Shown here piece by piece: positions 6,776 through 15,787 of a stretch of DNA of 64,000 nucleotides. Where the stretch lies: NCBI GenBank assembly GCA_963705545.1, contig CAVPJX010000001.1, positions 372,001 through 436,000 on the forward strand. The letters are read 5' to 3'. A program made the position numbers and the translations under genes. Source of the DNA: DATBLY01 sp963705545. GTDB taxonomy: Bacteria; Actinomycetota; UBA4738; HRBIN12. The notes under the pieces were generated by a model that was given only the letters and a program-made list of their open reading frames with translations, searched no databases and was not told the DNA's origin. How positions within the stretch are numbered: position 1 is the first letter of the stretch; every line of letters starts with the position of its first letter.

Positions 6776-9700
6776 ATGCAGCGGTTCGAACCGGTCGACC
6801 CGAAGGTCAGCTTCCCCGAGCTCGAACGACGCATCCTCGAGACCTGGAAGGCGTCCGACGTCTTCCGCCGGAGCCTCGAGCTCAGGGAGGGCGGGCCGCG
6901 CTGGGTCTTCTACGAAGGCCCTCCGACCGCGAACGGCAAGCCGGGCGTGCACCACGTGGAGGCCCGCGTCTTCAAGGACCTGTTCCCGCGCTTCCGGACG
7001 ATGACGGGCCACTACGTGGAGCGCAAGGCCGGGTGGGACTGTCACGGCTTGCCGGTCGAGATCGAGGTCGAGAAGGAGATCGGCACGAACGGCAAACGCG
7101 ACATCGAGGCGTACGGGATCGAGGCCTTCAACGAGCGCTGCCGCGAGTCCGTCAGGCGCTACGTCGGGGAGTTCGAACGCCTGACGGAGCGGATCGGGTT
7201 CTGGATCGACATGTCCGACGCGTACTGGACGATGGACACGCGCTACATCGAGTCCGTCTGGTGGTCGTTGAAGGGCCTGTTCGAGCGCGGCCTGCTGGTG
7301 GAGGCCGACAAGGTCACCGCGTACTGCCCCCGGTGCGGGACGGCGCTGTCCGACGCCGAGGTTGCCATGGGGTACGAGACGGTCGAGGACCCGAGTGTCT
7401 TCGTCCGGTTCCCCCTGGTCGAACCCCCGGCCGGGCGGCCGGAGCTCGTGGGAGCGAGCCTGCTGGTCTGGACGACCACGCCGTGGACCCTGCCCGCCAA
7501 CACCGGCGTGGCCGTGGCTCGAGACCGGACCTATCGGCTCGTGGCACGCGGGCCGGACCGGCTGATCGTCGCCGACGCGCTCGCCGACCCCGTCCTCGGA
7601 GAAGGATGGACCACGGAGCTCACGATCCCGGGCGCGGAGCTGGTGGGCGCCCGGTACGAGCCGCCCTACGCGAACGTCGAGGGAGCCCACACCGTGGTCG
7701 ACGCGGACTGGGTCTCGATGGAGGACGGGACCGGCGTCGTCCATATGGCGCCGGCGTTCGGCGCCGAGGACCTCGCGATGGGACTCGAGCACGGCTGGCC
7801 GGTCTTCAAACCGGTGGACGACGCCGGTCGGTTCACCGACGACGCCCCGGCGTTCGTGCGCGGACGGTTCGTCAAGGAAGCCGACCCGGCGATCGTCGAG
7901 GACCTCGGCGAGCGGGGCCTGCTCCTGCGCGCCGAGACCTACGAGCACGCGTACCCGTTCTGCTGGCGGTGCAAGACGCCGCTCCTGTACTACGCGCGCA
8001 CATCCTGGTACGCGCGCACGACAGCCCTGAAGGAGCGCCTCCTCGAGGTGAACGACGCCGTCGACTGGTACCCCGACCACATCAAGCACGGCCGGTACGG
8101 GAACTGGCTCGAGAACAACGTCGACTGGGCGATCTCGCGCGAACGCTACTGGGGAACGCCCCTGCCGATCTGGCGCTGCGCCGGCAAGCACGCGACCGCC
8201 GTCGGGTCCTTGGTGGAGCTCGGCGAGCTGGCGGGCCGCGACCTCTCGAACCTCGACCCCCATCGACCGTGGATCGACGAGGTCACGTTCCCGTGTCCGG
8301 TGTGCGGCGAGACCGCGACCCGCGTCCCCGAGGTGATCGACACCTGGTACGACTCGGGCGCGATGCCCTTCGCGCAGTGGGGCTACCACCCGGATCTCGG
8401 GCGCGGGCTCCGCGAGTTCGAGGAGCGCTTCCCCGCCGATTACATCTGCGAGGCGATCGACCAAACCCGCGGCTGGTTCTACACCTTGATGGCCGAGGGC
8501 GTCCTGCACTTCGACGATACGGCGTACCGCACGTGCGTGTGCCTGGGCCATCTCGTCGACCGGGACGGACGCAAGATGTCCAAGTCGGCGGGCAACGTCT
8601 TCGATCCGTGGGAGGCGCTCGAGCGACAGGGCGCCGATGCCCTCCGCTGGTGGATGATCACGAGCGGCTCACCATGGTCGTCGCGCAGGATCGGCCACGA
8701 GGTGCTGGACGACGTCGTACGCCGATTCCACCTCACACTGTGGAACGTCTACGCGTTCTTCACCACGTACGCGAACGCCGAGGGGTTCGATCCCGAGGCC
8801 GACCCGTCAACCGCCTCGGCGGGGATGCCGGTGATGGACCGATGGATCCGCTCTCGTCTCGCGTCCACGGTGCGGCAAGCGCGGGACGGTCTCGAGACGT
8901 ACGACGCGACGGTTGCCGGGCGGGCGATCGCGACGTTCGTGGACGACCTGTCGAACTGGTACGTCCGGCGATCGCGTCGTCGATTCTGGAACCCGGACGC
9001 GGAGACGGCCGGCGACGCCGGGCTCGCGTTCGAGACCCTCCACACGTGCCTCGTCACCCTCGCCGCCCTGCTCGCGCCCCTCACCCCGTTCCTCGCGGAC
9101 GAGCTCTGGCGCACGCTCGCCGCCGGACGGGGGGGCCGACCCGACTCGGTTCACCTCGCCGACTACCCCACGGCCGACGACGCGGCGATCGACGAGGCCC
9201 TCGAGGTCTCGATGGCGACCGCCCGGGCGATCGTGGAGCTCGGCCGTCGGATCCGCACCGAGACGAAGACTCGCACCCGCCAGCCCCTCGGCGAGGCCGT
9301 GATCCACGTCGCCGTCGATCACGCGGCCCTCGAGCCGCTCCTCACGGTCGTCGCCGGCGAGCTGAACGTCAAGGAGGTCGTGTTCGCGGAGTCCGTCGAC
9401 GCGTTCGGGCGATGGCGCGCCAAACCGAACTTCAAGACCCTCGGGCCCCGGCTCGGCACCCGCGTGCAGGCGGTCGCCGGCGCGCTCGCCGCGGACGACG
9501 GGACCGCGGCCGCGATGCTCGCACGCGGGGGCGCGGTCGAGCTCGAGCTCGCCGACGGGACCACCGTGACGATCGATCCGAACGACGTCGACCTCACGCA
9601 GGAGGTACGCGAGGGCTGGGGCGTCGGGTCCGAGGGCGGAGTGACGGTCGCCCTCGACCTCGAGATCACCCCGGCGCTACGGCTCGAGGGGCTCTCGCGG

Positions 9701-9937
9701 GAGCTGGTCCGGGTGATCCAAGATGCGCGCAAGGATGCCGGCCTCGCCGTGACGGACCGGATCGTCCTGGGGGTGGAGACCGACGGCGAGGTCGCGGCCG
9801 CGCTCGAGGCGCACGGCTCCACCGTGGCGGGCGAGACGCTCGCCACGACGCTGTCAGCGACGCTCGATCGCGAGGGTCACCGGCAGGACGCCGAGATCGA
9901 CGGCACCCGTGTCGCGATCAGCGTGCGACGCGTCTGA
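6776..9937 (+). CDS. ileS: Isoleucyl-tRNA synthetase, IleRS2 type with GXHH motif
   Basis: 1053 residues, the length of the eukaryote-like IleRS2 clade. It charges tRNA-Ile and edits valine through a CP1 domain. FYEGPPTANGK leads into G57-V58-H59-H60, the swapped GXHH form of the class I HIGH motif. KMSKS is intact at 600-604. GWDCHGLPVEIEVEKE and the WCP-like motif GAMPFAQWGYH are typical, and a C-terminal anticodon-binding region follows. A strong GGAGGAGG ribosome site precedes the ATG at 6776, and a T-box leader regulates it. Its stop is only 7 bp from the divIVA stop on the other strand. GXHH IleRS2 enzymes are known to be extremely mupirocin-resistant, so the same is inferred here. Confidence 0.96.
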   Translation: MQRFEPVDPKVSFPELERRILETWKASDVFRRSLELREGGPRWVFYEGPPTANGKPGVHHVEARVFKDLFPRFRTMTGHYVERKAGWDCHGLPVEIEVEKEIGTNGKRDIEAYGIEAFNERCRESVRRYVGEFERLTERIGFWIDMSDAYWTMDTRYIESVWWSLKGLFERGLLVEADKVTAYCPRCGTALSDAEVAMGYETVEDPSVFVRFPLVEPPAGRPELVGASLLVWTTTPWTLPANTGVAVARDRTYRLVARGPDRLIVADALADPVLGEGWTTELTIPGAELVGARYEPPYANVEGAHTVVDADWVSMEDGTGVVHMAPAFGAEDLAMGLEHGWPVFKPVDDAGRFTDDAPAFVRGRFVKEADPAIVEDLGERGLLLRAETYEHAYPFCWRCKTPLLYYARTSWYARTTALKERLLEVNDAVDWYPDHIKHGRYGNWLENNVDWAISRERYWGTPLPIWRCAGKHATAVGSLVELGELAGRDLSNLDPHRPWIDEVTFPCPVCGETATRVPEVIDTWYDSGAMPFAQWGYHPDLGRGLREFEERFPADYICEAIDQTRGWFYTLMAEGVLHFDDTAYRTCVCLGHLVDRDGRKMSKSAGNVFDPWEALERQGADALRWWMITSGSPWSSRRIGHEVLDDVVRRFHLTLWNVYAFFTTYANAEGFDPEADPSTASAGMPVMDRWIRSRLASTVRQARDGLETYDATVAGRAIATFVDDLSNWYVRRSRRRFWNPDAETAGDAGLAFETLHTCLVTLAALLAPLTPFLADELWRTLAAGRGGRPDSVHLADYPTADDAAIDEALEVSMATARAIVELGRRIRTETKTRTRQPLGEAVIHVAVDHAALEPLLTVVAGELNVKEVVFAESVDAFGRWRAKPNFKTLGPRLGTRVQAVAGALAADDGTAAAMLARGGAVELELADGTTVTIDPNDVDLTQEVREGWGVGSEGGVTVALDLEITPALRLEGLSRELVRVIQDARKDAGLAVTDRIVLGVETDGEVAAALEAHGSTVAGETLATTLSATLDREGHRQDAEIDGTRVAISVRRV

Positions 9938-9944
9938 GCGGGAC

Positions 9945-10760
9945 TCAGTCCTCGCCCCAGAAGAGCTCCCGGAGCGAGGGGTCGCCCTCGGCCTTCCCGG
10001 GATCCGGCTCGTCGTCGCCCTCGTTCCGCGTGACGGAGGCCGGCGCCGGCTCCTCGACCCGGATCGGCTCCTCCGGAGCCGGGGGCGGGGTCGTGTCTGG
10101 GTCGCCCGACCGCTCCTCGACCTGGGACACGTCCGCCGTCTCGTTCGATGAACCTTCAGCCCGCTCGGAGGCCTCGGACGGCGGAGCCTCGGTCGACGCG
10201 GCCCCGCCGGCGGCCGCGGCCGCCGGCGCCCCGGAGGAGGCCGTCGACGTCTCCGCCGGCTCAGCCGCTCCCGAGGGTCGCGCCGGGCGGGACGCCTTGG
10301 CCATCCCCTTGATCGTCTCCGCATGTCCCTGCACGAGGCCAGCCAGGCTCTGCAGGAACTCGCGCTCGCGGGCGAGGAAGGCGGTCACGGCCGCGCGATC
10401 GCCGGCGCTCATCGTTCCGGCGGCGGTGGCCGCCTGATCCTCGGCGCCCTGGACGATGCGCGCCGCCTCGGCCCGAGCCCCCTCGATGATCTCGTCCGCC
10501 TGACGGGCGCTGTCGGCGAGGTCCGGAGCGCCGATCGCCGGCGCGACGATCGCGCCCGAGCGGAGCCGCTCGTTCTCCTCGGTCAGCCGCGTCATCGATG
10601 CCGTGAGCTCGTCGAGGAACTCGTCCACGTCGCGCATCTTGTAGCCACCGAACCGCGACACGCCGAACTCCTTGGCCTGGACGTCCGCCGGCGTCAGCGC
10701 CTTCGGAGCCGGCAGGCCGCTGAAGTCGTGTGCCTCCTCCGTCCGATCCCTCTTCCTCAT
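9945..10760 (-). CDS. DivIVA/Wag31-like polar growth protein
   Basis: 271 residues. The DivIVA lipid-binding/coiled-coil motif FGGYKMRDVDEFLDEL lies near residue 40, followed by a coiled coil to about 70. A helical stretch with EEN, ADEIIEGARAEAARIV comes next, then a Pro/Glu/Thr-rich disordered tail of about 100 residues. Such proteins bind curved membrane at poles and septa and recruit wall-synthesis factors. It is the last gene of the dcw cluster, after yggT. GGGAGGA precedes the ATG at 10760; another ATG four codons upstream lacks this spacing. Confidence 0.9.
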   Translation of the reverse strand: MRKRDRTEEAHDFSGLPAPKALTPADVQAKEFGVSRFGGYKMRDVDEFLDELTASMTRLTEENERLRSGAIVAPAIGAPDLADSARQADEIIEGARAEAARIVQGAEDQAATAAGTMSAGDRAAVTAFLAREREFLQSLAGLVQGHAETIKGMAKASRPARPSGAAEPAETSTASSGAPAAAAAGGAASTEAPPSEASERAEGSSNETADVSQVEERSGDPDTTPPPAPEEPIRVEEPAPASVTRNEGDDEPDPGKAEGDPSLRELFWGED

Positions 10761-10785
10761 CGTTCCTCCCACCCCTCGGCCCGGA

Positions 10786-11064
10786 TCAGCAGAACGCGCT
10801 GCGCACCACGAAGATGATGATGAAGGCCACCAGGACCGAGAGATCCAGGGGGCCGGCGGGCGGCACGATCCTGCGCAGCGGGACCAACACCGGATCCGTC
10901 ACGTCGAACAACAACTCGTAGGCCGACCGGAGCGGGCCCGTGACCGGCGGACGCACCCCCGCCAGCTCCACCCACGACAGGATCACGCGGACCAGCAGGA
11001 TCAGCGAGAACACGGTCAGCGCGAGGCACAGGAGCGTGAGGAACGGGTTCGACGCGCAGATCAT
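10786..11064 (-). CDS. YggT-family membrane protein
   Basis: 92 residues with two hydrophobic helices (about 8-32 and 70-90) and the family loop WVELAG....PLRSAYELLFDVTDPVLVPLRRIVPP. The typical neighbour of sepF and divIVA. Molecular role not established; osmotic or division-related functions have been proposed for the family. Located between sepF and divIVA on the same strand. Confidence 0.92.
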   Translation of the reverse strand: MICASNPFLTLLCLALTVFSLILLVRVILSWVELAGVRPPVTGPLRSAYELLFDVTDPVLVPLRRIVPPAGPLDLSVLVAFIIIFVVRSAFC

Positions 11065-11137
11065 CGGGGGGAGAGGCTAGCAGCACCTTCCGTGCTCCCC
11101 AGGCTCGGTCGCCGGCTCGCCGGGACGAGCGACCCCT

Positions 11138-11605
11138 TCAGAACTGGTTGTAGAACCCTCCACCGGCGAGCCGTTCGCGCTCCTCGGCCGAGACCTCGAC
11201 GTCCGCCGGCGTGAGCAGGTAGACGCGGTTCGCGACCAACTCGATCTTGCCGTCGAGGCCGTAGACCAGCCCGGACGCGAAGTCGACGAGACGGCGCGCG
11301 ATCGTGTCATCCGTGCTCTGCAGGTTCATGATCACGGCCGTGCCTTCCTTGAACCGATCGGCGACCTCGCGCGCCTCGTTGAACCGCTTGGGCTCGGACT
11401 TGTAGATCGCGGACGACGCCGCGACCGGCCGGGGGGAAGCGATCGTCCGAACGACGCCCTCGGTATCCGACGGCACGTCCCGTACCGCCTGCGGGCGCAT
11501 CCGGCGTACCGGAGCGGGCTCGGCGTCGGGCATCTCCTCCACGAACTCATCTTCGTCCTCGACGAGCCCCAGGTAGTTGAGGGTCTTCTTCCACACGCCG
11601 GCCAT
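11138..11605 (-). CDS. sepF: Cell division protein SepF
   Basis: 155 residues. Residues 1-15 (MAGVWKKTLNYLGL) form the membrane-binding amphipathic helix, followed by an acidic/proline linker. The SepF fold follows: PKRFNEAREVADRFKEG, VIMNLQSTDDTIARRLVDF and a C-terminal NRVYLLTPADVEVS. SepF anchors FtsZ to the membrane and replaces FtsA in actinobacteria; no ftsA is present here. GGGAGG at ideal spacing selects the ATG at 11605 rather than the GTG one codon earlier. Follows yggS by 10 bp. Confidence 0.96.
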   Translation of the reverse strand: MAGVWKKTLNYLGLVEDEDEFVEEMPDAEPAPVRRMRPQAVRDVPSDTEGVVRTIASPRPVAASSAIYKSEPKRFNEAREVADRFKEGTAVIMNLQSTDDTIARRLVDFASGLVYGLDGKIELVANRVYLLTPADVEVSAEERERLAGGGFYNQF

Positions 11606-11615
11606 CACTTCCTCC

Positions 11616-12305
11616 CTACGTCAACGGCGCCCTGCTGCCGAACAGCGCCGTTCCGATGCGGACCATCGTAGCGCCTTCCTCTACGGCGACCGGGTAATCC
11701 AACGACATCCCCATCGACAATTCCAGCATCCAGGGATGCTCGGCACGGAGGCGGTCGCGGGTCGCCCGGAGCTCCGCGAACCACGGTCGGGCGGCCTCGG
11801 GGTCGGGATCGAAGGGCGGGAGGGTCATCAGGCCGACCACGCGCACTCCCCCCAAGGTCGCCGCGGAGCGAGCGAACGCCCCGAGCGCGTCGGGCGGAAC
11901 CCCGGTCCCCCGGCCCGCCAGGTCCACCTCGATCAGGGCATCGAGGACGCGGCCCGCCGATCGCGCCCGCCGAGCGAGCCGCTCGGTGCTCCGCTCCCCC
12001 GCCAGCGTCTCGACGACATCCGCGAGATCGGCCACGTGCTGGGCCGTGCTGGACTGTAGCGTCCCGATGAAGTGCCACCGAGCCGTCGCCAGCTCCGGTG
12101 CCTTACGGCGAAGCTCCTGCACGTAGTTCTCGCCGAACGCGGGCACCCCCGCCTCGTGCGCCCATCGGATCCGTTCGAGGTCGACCGTCTTGCTGGCGCC
12201 GACGATCGTGACCTCGCCCGGTTCTCGGCCCGAGCGGTCGCACGCGCGTCGGATCGCCTCGGTGATCGCCGCGAGGTTCGAGCCGATCTCGTCAGCGGAG
12301 GGCAT
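11616..12305 (-). CDS. PLP homeostasis protein YggS/PLPBP
   Basis: 229 residues, a single-domain fold III PLP-binding barrel without a catalytic C-terminal domain. The PLP lysine is Lys39 in IVGASKTVDLERI. FGENYVQE, WHFIGTLQSS, GLMTLPPF and SMGMSLDYPVAVEEGATMVRIGTALFG are all family motifs. It buffers free pyridoxal phosphate and is usually encoded between ftsZ and sepF, as here. The ATG at 12305 gives the normal N terminus; an upstream start at 12356 would add a low-complexity Arg/Pro segment. Confidence 0.94.
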   Translation of the reverse strand: MPSADEIGSNLAAITEAIRRACDRSGREPGEVTIVGASKTVDLERIRWAHEAGVPAFGENYVQELRRKAPELATARWHFIGTLQSSTAQHVADLADVVETLAGERSTERLARRARSAGRVLDALIEVDLAGRGTGVPPDALGAFARSAATLGGVRVVGLMTLPPFDPDPEAARPWFAELRATRDRLRAEHPWMLELSMGMSLDYPVAVEEGATMVRIGTALFGSRAPLT

Positions 12306-12436
12306 CCCGGACAGCCTGCCAGACGAGAAGAGGGGGCGGGGAGGTCTCTCGGCCAAGAGGCGGGGGAAGGGCGCCTCCTCGCTCGGTACCTCCCCGCCCC
12401 CACGTGTGGGGCCGCCGTGGGGCGGGTCGTCCGTCG

Positions 12437-13597
12437 TCAGCTCTTCAAGAAGTCGGGGATGTCCAGATCTTCTTCCGCATCGAAGGGAACGCCGCCTGAG
12501 CCCTCGTCCGCGGACGACGCGAAGACGTCCACGTCCTCGTCCACGTCCTCGGCGAGGATCGACGGCAGCGATTCGTCCTCACGGTCGCGCATGGGCTCTT
12601 CGAGCAGCCGGGACAGCCGGCTCTCGAACCGGTTGCTCTCCGCGGGTGCGACCTTGTCGAACCCGGCGGCGACGACCGTGACACGGACCTCTTCGCCGAG
12701 CGCGTCGTCCACCACGGCGCCGAAGATGATGTTGGCGTCGGGGTGCGCCACGCGGGTGATGTGGTCGGCGGCCGCGTTCACCTCGTGCAGCGACAGGTCG
12801 GTCGGCCCCGCGATCGAGAGCAGGACCCCCTTCGCCCCGTCGATCGACGACTCGAGGAGCGGAGACGAGATCGCAGCCTTCGCGGCCTCGGTCGCACGAT
12901 CTTCGCCTGCGCCGTGCCCGATCCCCATCAGCGCCGAGCCGGCGCCCGTCATGACGGACTTCACGTCCGCGAAGTCGAGGTTGATCAACCCCGGGGTCGT
13001 GATCAGCGACGTGATCCCGTCGACGCCCTGGTACAGGACCTGATCCGCCATCCGGAAGGCTTCCACCATCGGGGTACTCGGATCCGACACCTGCAGGAGC
13101 CGATCGTTCGGCACGACGATCAGCGTGTCGACGGCCTTCTTGAGCTCGGTGATCCCGACGTCCGCCTGCGTGGCCCGCTTGCGGCCCTCGAACCCGAATG
13201 GCCGCGTCACGACCCCGATCGTGAGGGAGCCGATCCCCCGAGCGATCTCGGCGACGACCGGGGCTCCGCCGGTGCCGGTACCGCCACCCTCTCCGGCGGT
13301 GATGAACACCATGTCGGCGCCCTTGAGGATCTCCTCGATCTCGTCGGCGTGCTCCTGCGCGGCGCTCCGGCCGACCTCCGGATCGGAGCCGGCGCCGAGC
13401 CCTCGCGTGGTCTCGCGTCCGATATCGAGCTTCACCTCGGCGTCCGACATCAGCAAGGTCTGCGCGTCGGTGTTGACCGCGATGAACTCGACGCCCCGGA
13501 GGCCTGCCTCGATCATCCGGTTCACCGCGTTCACGCCGCCGCCGCCGATGCCGATCACCTTGATCACGGCGAGGTAGTTCTGAGGTGCATCCATCAT
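12437..13597 (-). CDS. ftsZ: Cell division GTPase FtsZ
   Basis: 386 residues, the tubulin-like GTPase that forms the division ring. The nucleotide-binding loop GIGGGGVNAVNRM lies at 16-28 and the tubulin signature GGGTGTG at 104-110. Catalytic synergy loop residues are in the NLDFADVKSVM segment. An acidic linker leads to the conserved C-terminal peptide DLDIPDFLKS, which binds SepF/membrane tethers. Tandem ATGs begin at 13597; GGAGG seven bases upstream fits the first. A promoter gap separates it from ftsQ, so it can be transcribed apart from the upstream mur genes. Confidence 0.98.
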   Translation of the reverse strand: MMDAPQNYLAVIKVIGIGGGGVNAVNRMIEAGLRGVEFIAVNTDAQTLLMSDAEVKLDIGRETTRGLGAGSDPEVGRSAAQEHADEIEEILKGADMVFITAGEGGGTGTGGAPVVAEIARGIGSLTIGVVTRPFGFEGRKRATQADVGITELKKAVDTLIVVPNDRLLQVSDPSTPMVEAFRMADQVLYQGVDGITSLITTPGLINLDFADVKSVMTGAGSALMGIGHGAGEDRATEAAKAAISSPLLESSIDGAKGVLLSIAGPTDLSLHEVNAAADHITRVAHPDANIIFGAVVDDALGEEVRVTVVAAGFDKVAPAESNRFESRLSRLLEEPMRDREDESLPSILAEDVDEDVDVFASSADEGSGGVPFDAEEDLDIPDFLKS

Positions 13598-13682
13598 CTG
13601 CCGACCTCCGTGGCCCCGAGCCCACGACCCGCGCCACTACCTGGGGAAACGCCGTCGCTCATGTCCATATCCTAACCGTCAA

Positions 13683-13725
13683 GTAGATAGTTATTGTTAT
13701 ATCTACCTCACGTGGAGGTGGTCAC
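13683..13725 (-). promoter_or_regulatory. Candidate ftsZ promoter with inverted repeat
   Basis: In the otherwise GC-rich window, 13660-13706 is AT-rich. On the minus strand GTGACC (13720-13725), an 18-bp spacer and TATAAC (13696-13701) form a candidate promoter about 100 bp before ftsZ. A perfect 7-bp inverted repeat GTAGATA/TATCTAC (13683-13689 and 13700-13706) overlaps the -10 and probable start point, resembling an operator. The rest of the 218-bp ftsQ-ftsZ gap shows no gene. Confidence 0.4.
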
Positions 13726-13815
13726 CATACTGAGAAACCGCAGGTCCGTCAAGCCACCGGACGGCCCGGGTTGTGCCGACCGATGACAGTTCGCAGCGTG
13801 GCGATCGTGACCGAG

Positions 13816-14868
13816 TCAGGCGGGCTCCGAGCCCCCGATGAGGGTCCCTGCGGGAGCGGTCGGCACCGAGACGTTCATCGAGATGTACCGTCCGCCGGTC
13901 CGTTCCGCGTAGCGGATCATCGCCGCGAGGGCCTGCGCCTTCGACGCCTCGTCCTCGGCCGCGCCGTACGCGACGGGGACGCCCGATCGCAGCTCGAGGG
14001 CGAGCTCCCCTTCGGGCAGCAGCACCACGAACGCGATCATCCGACGGATCTCGGGGCGCATCGCGGACACCGCTCGCGCGGCACCGCGGACCGCGTCGAG
14101 GTCCGCGGTCGTCGCGCCCTCCTCGGCGACGATCCGAGGGAGGTTCGATGGCGCACCTACCCCGAGCAGACCCCCGTCTTCGCCGACGAGACGCTCGATC
14201 GAGCCGTCGTTCACCACCGCGACCGGGGCCTGCTCATGGATCGTGAGGATCACGGTCGAGGGCAGGTCCTTCGTCAGGGTCGCCCCGGCCACCCAAGGGT
14301 CGGCCTCGACGCGCTCCTCGACCGCGGCCGCGTCGAGATGGAAGACGTTGACGCCTCGCTCCAACCCCGAGAGGCGAAGGATCTGCCCCTTCGTGAGGTG
14401 GTGGATCCCGCGCACCCGGATCGCATCCGCCGCGAAGAACGACGTGAACGTCAGGGCGAACAGCCCCGCGGCGACGAGGGCGGCGGTCGCGCCGAGGAGC
14501 GCGAACAACCGGCGGGGCCACCCCGACGGTGCACGTGTCGGCGTGTTCGGGTCGGGGGTAGGTCCGGCGGCGCCGGACGGACCCCTCTCGGACCGGGGTG
14601 CATCATCGGCGTCGGCGGCGCCGTCGTCGTTCCCGGAACCGCGACCGGTGTCGAGGGCCTCCGGCTCGTGCGGCTGCTCGTCCGCCACGTCCCCGGATCC
14701 GGAGGGGGTCGGAGGGGCCGTCACCTCGGCGGCCGGCTCCACCACGACCAGTCGCTCCGCATCCAGGCCCACGGTTGCCTGCGCGGTCACCGTCGGCACC
14801 TGGATGGCCGGCTCGTCCGGAAGCGTTCCCTCGGACACGGGACCGCGGATGGCGTCATCGGTGGACAC
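13816..14868 (-). CDS. ftsQ: Cell division protein FtsQ/DivIB
   Basis: 350 residues. A long cytoplasmic N-terminal region (about 1-125) is acidic and Pro/Thr/Gly-rich. One membrane helix follows (LFALLGATAALVAAGLFAL, about 126-146). The POTRA domain is AADAIRVRGIHHLTKGQILRLSGL, then VEADPWVAGATLTKDLPSTV and the beta domain. FtsQ bridges early and late divisome proteins with FtsB/FtsL. The GTG at 14868 overlaps the murB stop by 14 bp. Last gene of the mraZ-led run before the ftsZ promoter gap. Confidence 0.93.
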   Translation of the reverse strand: MSTDDAIRGPVSEGTLPDEPAIQVPTVTAQATVGLDAERLVVVEPAAEVTAPPTPSGSGDVADEQPHEPEALDTGRGSGNDDGAADADDAPRSERGPSGAAGPTPDPNTPTRAPSGWPRRLFALLGATAALVAAGLFALTFTSFFAADAIRVRGIHHLTKGQILRLSGLERGVNVFHLDAAAVEERVEADPWVAGATLTKDLPSTVILTIHEQAPVAVVNDGSIERLVGEDGGLLGVGAPSNLPRIVAEEGATTADLDAVRGAARAVSAMRPEIRRMIAFVVLLPEGELALELRSGVPVAYGAAEDEASKAQALAAMIRYAERTGGRYISMNVSVPTAPAGTLIGGSEPA

Positions 14869-15787
14869 GGTCGAACCTCCCTATGAGCCGAACCTCTGGT
14901 TCGAGCCTGATGCCGGACCCTCGCTCGACCAGGGCCTGCACGGCCTCGATCAGCCCGAGGACGTCGGCGGCGGTGGAGCCCGGATCGGCGACGATGAAGT
15001 TCGCGTGCTTGGCGGAGACGCGGGCACCGCCCACCCGCAGCTCCTTGCCTCCCGCTTCATCGATCAACCGCGCGGCGTGGTCGCCCGGCGGATTCGTGAA
15101 CACGCTCCCGCAGTTCGGCTCCGCGATCGGCTGCGTCCGGCGCCGCCACGCTCGCGCGTCGTCCATCCGCGAGCGGATCGCATCGGCTCCATCGGGGTCG
15201 AGCGCGACGACCGCTCCGACCACCACGGCGTCGGCCGGCAAGGATGAGCTGCGGTAGGTGAATCCGACATCCTCCCCGGCGATCGCCTCCGGCCGCCCCC
15301 GGGCCAACCGGTACACGTCGACCCGATCCACGACGCGGGCCATCTCGCCGTCGTGGGCGCCGGCGTTCATCCGGACGGCGCCTCCCAGGGTCCCGGGGAT
15401 CGCCACGCCGAACTCGAGCCCGGTGAGCCGGTGGTGCAGGGCGATCCCCGATAGCGCGGGTAGCGGCATCGCGGCTCCCACCGTGAGGCGCGCGCCGTCA
15501 CGCCCCGCCCACCGGAACCCTCGACCGAGCCGGAGCACGAGCCCAGGGAACCCCTCGTCGGCGATCAGCACGTTCGATCCCTTGCCGATGACGACGTGGG
15601 GCAGGTCCGTCGCCCGGATCGCGGCGCTCGCCGCGGCGAGATCGTCCTCCGAACCGGGCTCGAGGAACAGCGCCGCCGGTCCGCCGATCCGGAAGGTCGT
15701 GAGCGGGGCGAGGGCGAACGCGGTGCGGACCCGATCGCCGCAGGCCGCCCGGAGGATCGTCTCCGCCGCATGGATCGCGTCGCTCAT
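14855..15787 (-). CDS. murB: UDP-N-acetylmuramate dehydrogenase
   Basis: 310 residues. It reduces UDP-GlcNAc-enolpyruvate to UDP-MurNAc with FAD and NADPH. FAD-binding motifs LAPLTTFRIGGPA, VIGKGSNVLIAD and GLEFGVAIPGTLGGAVRMNAGA are present. The catalytic serine/glutamate region is NCGSVFTNPPGDHAARLIDEAG with VSAKHANFIV, a type I/IIb-like layout. ATG at 15787 overlaps the murC stop as ATGA. Confidence 0.96.
   Translation of the reverse strand: MSDAIHAAETILRAACGDRVRTAFALAPLTTFRIGGPAALFLEPGSEDDLAAASAAIRATDLPHVVIGKGSNVLIADEGFPGLVLRLGRGFRWAGRDGARLTVGAAMPLPALSGIALHHRLTGLEFGVAIPGTLGGAVRMNAGAHDGEMARVVDRVDVYRLARGRPEAIAGEDVGFTYRSSSLPADAVVVGAVVALDPDGADAIRSRMDDARAWRRRTQPIAEPNCGSVFTNPPGDHAARLIDEAGGKELRVGGARVSAKHANFIVADPGSTAADVLGLIEAVQALVERGSGIRLEPEVRLIGRFDRVHR

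Noticed and set aside
6371..8551. 726-codon minus-strand frame opposite the ileS leader and gene
   Set aside because: It runs through the T-box leader and antisense to conserved ileS codons; no family resemblance.
9854..10324. Arg/Pro-rich minus-strand frame opposite/within divIVA
   Set aside because: Repetitive shadow of the divIVA low-complexity tail region.
6643..10437. 1264-codon open frame on the plus strand across ileS and into divIVA
   Set aside because: It is the +1 shadow of ileS: Arg/Gly-rich, no family motifs, while the ileS frame carries every IleRS signature.
12402..12416. CCCCCACGTGTGGGG hairpin between ftsZ and yggS considered as a terminator
   Set aside because: Short stem, no T-run in either direction, and the downstream genes need read-through expression.
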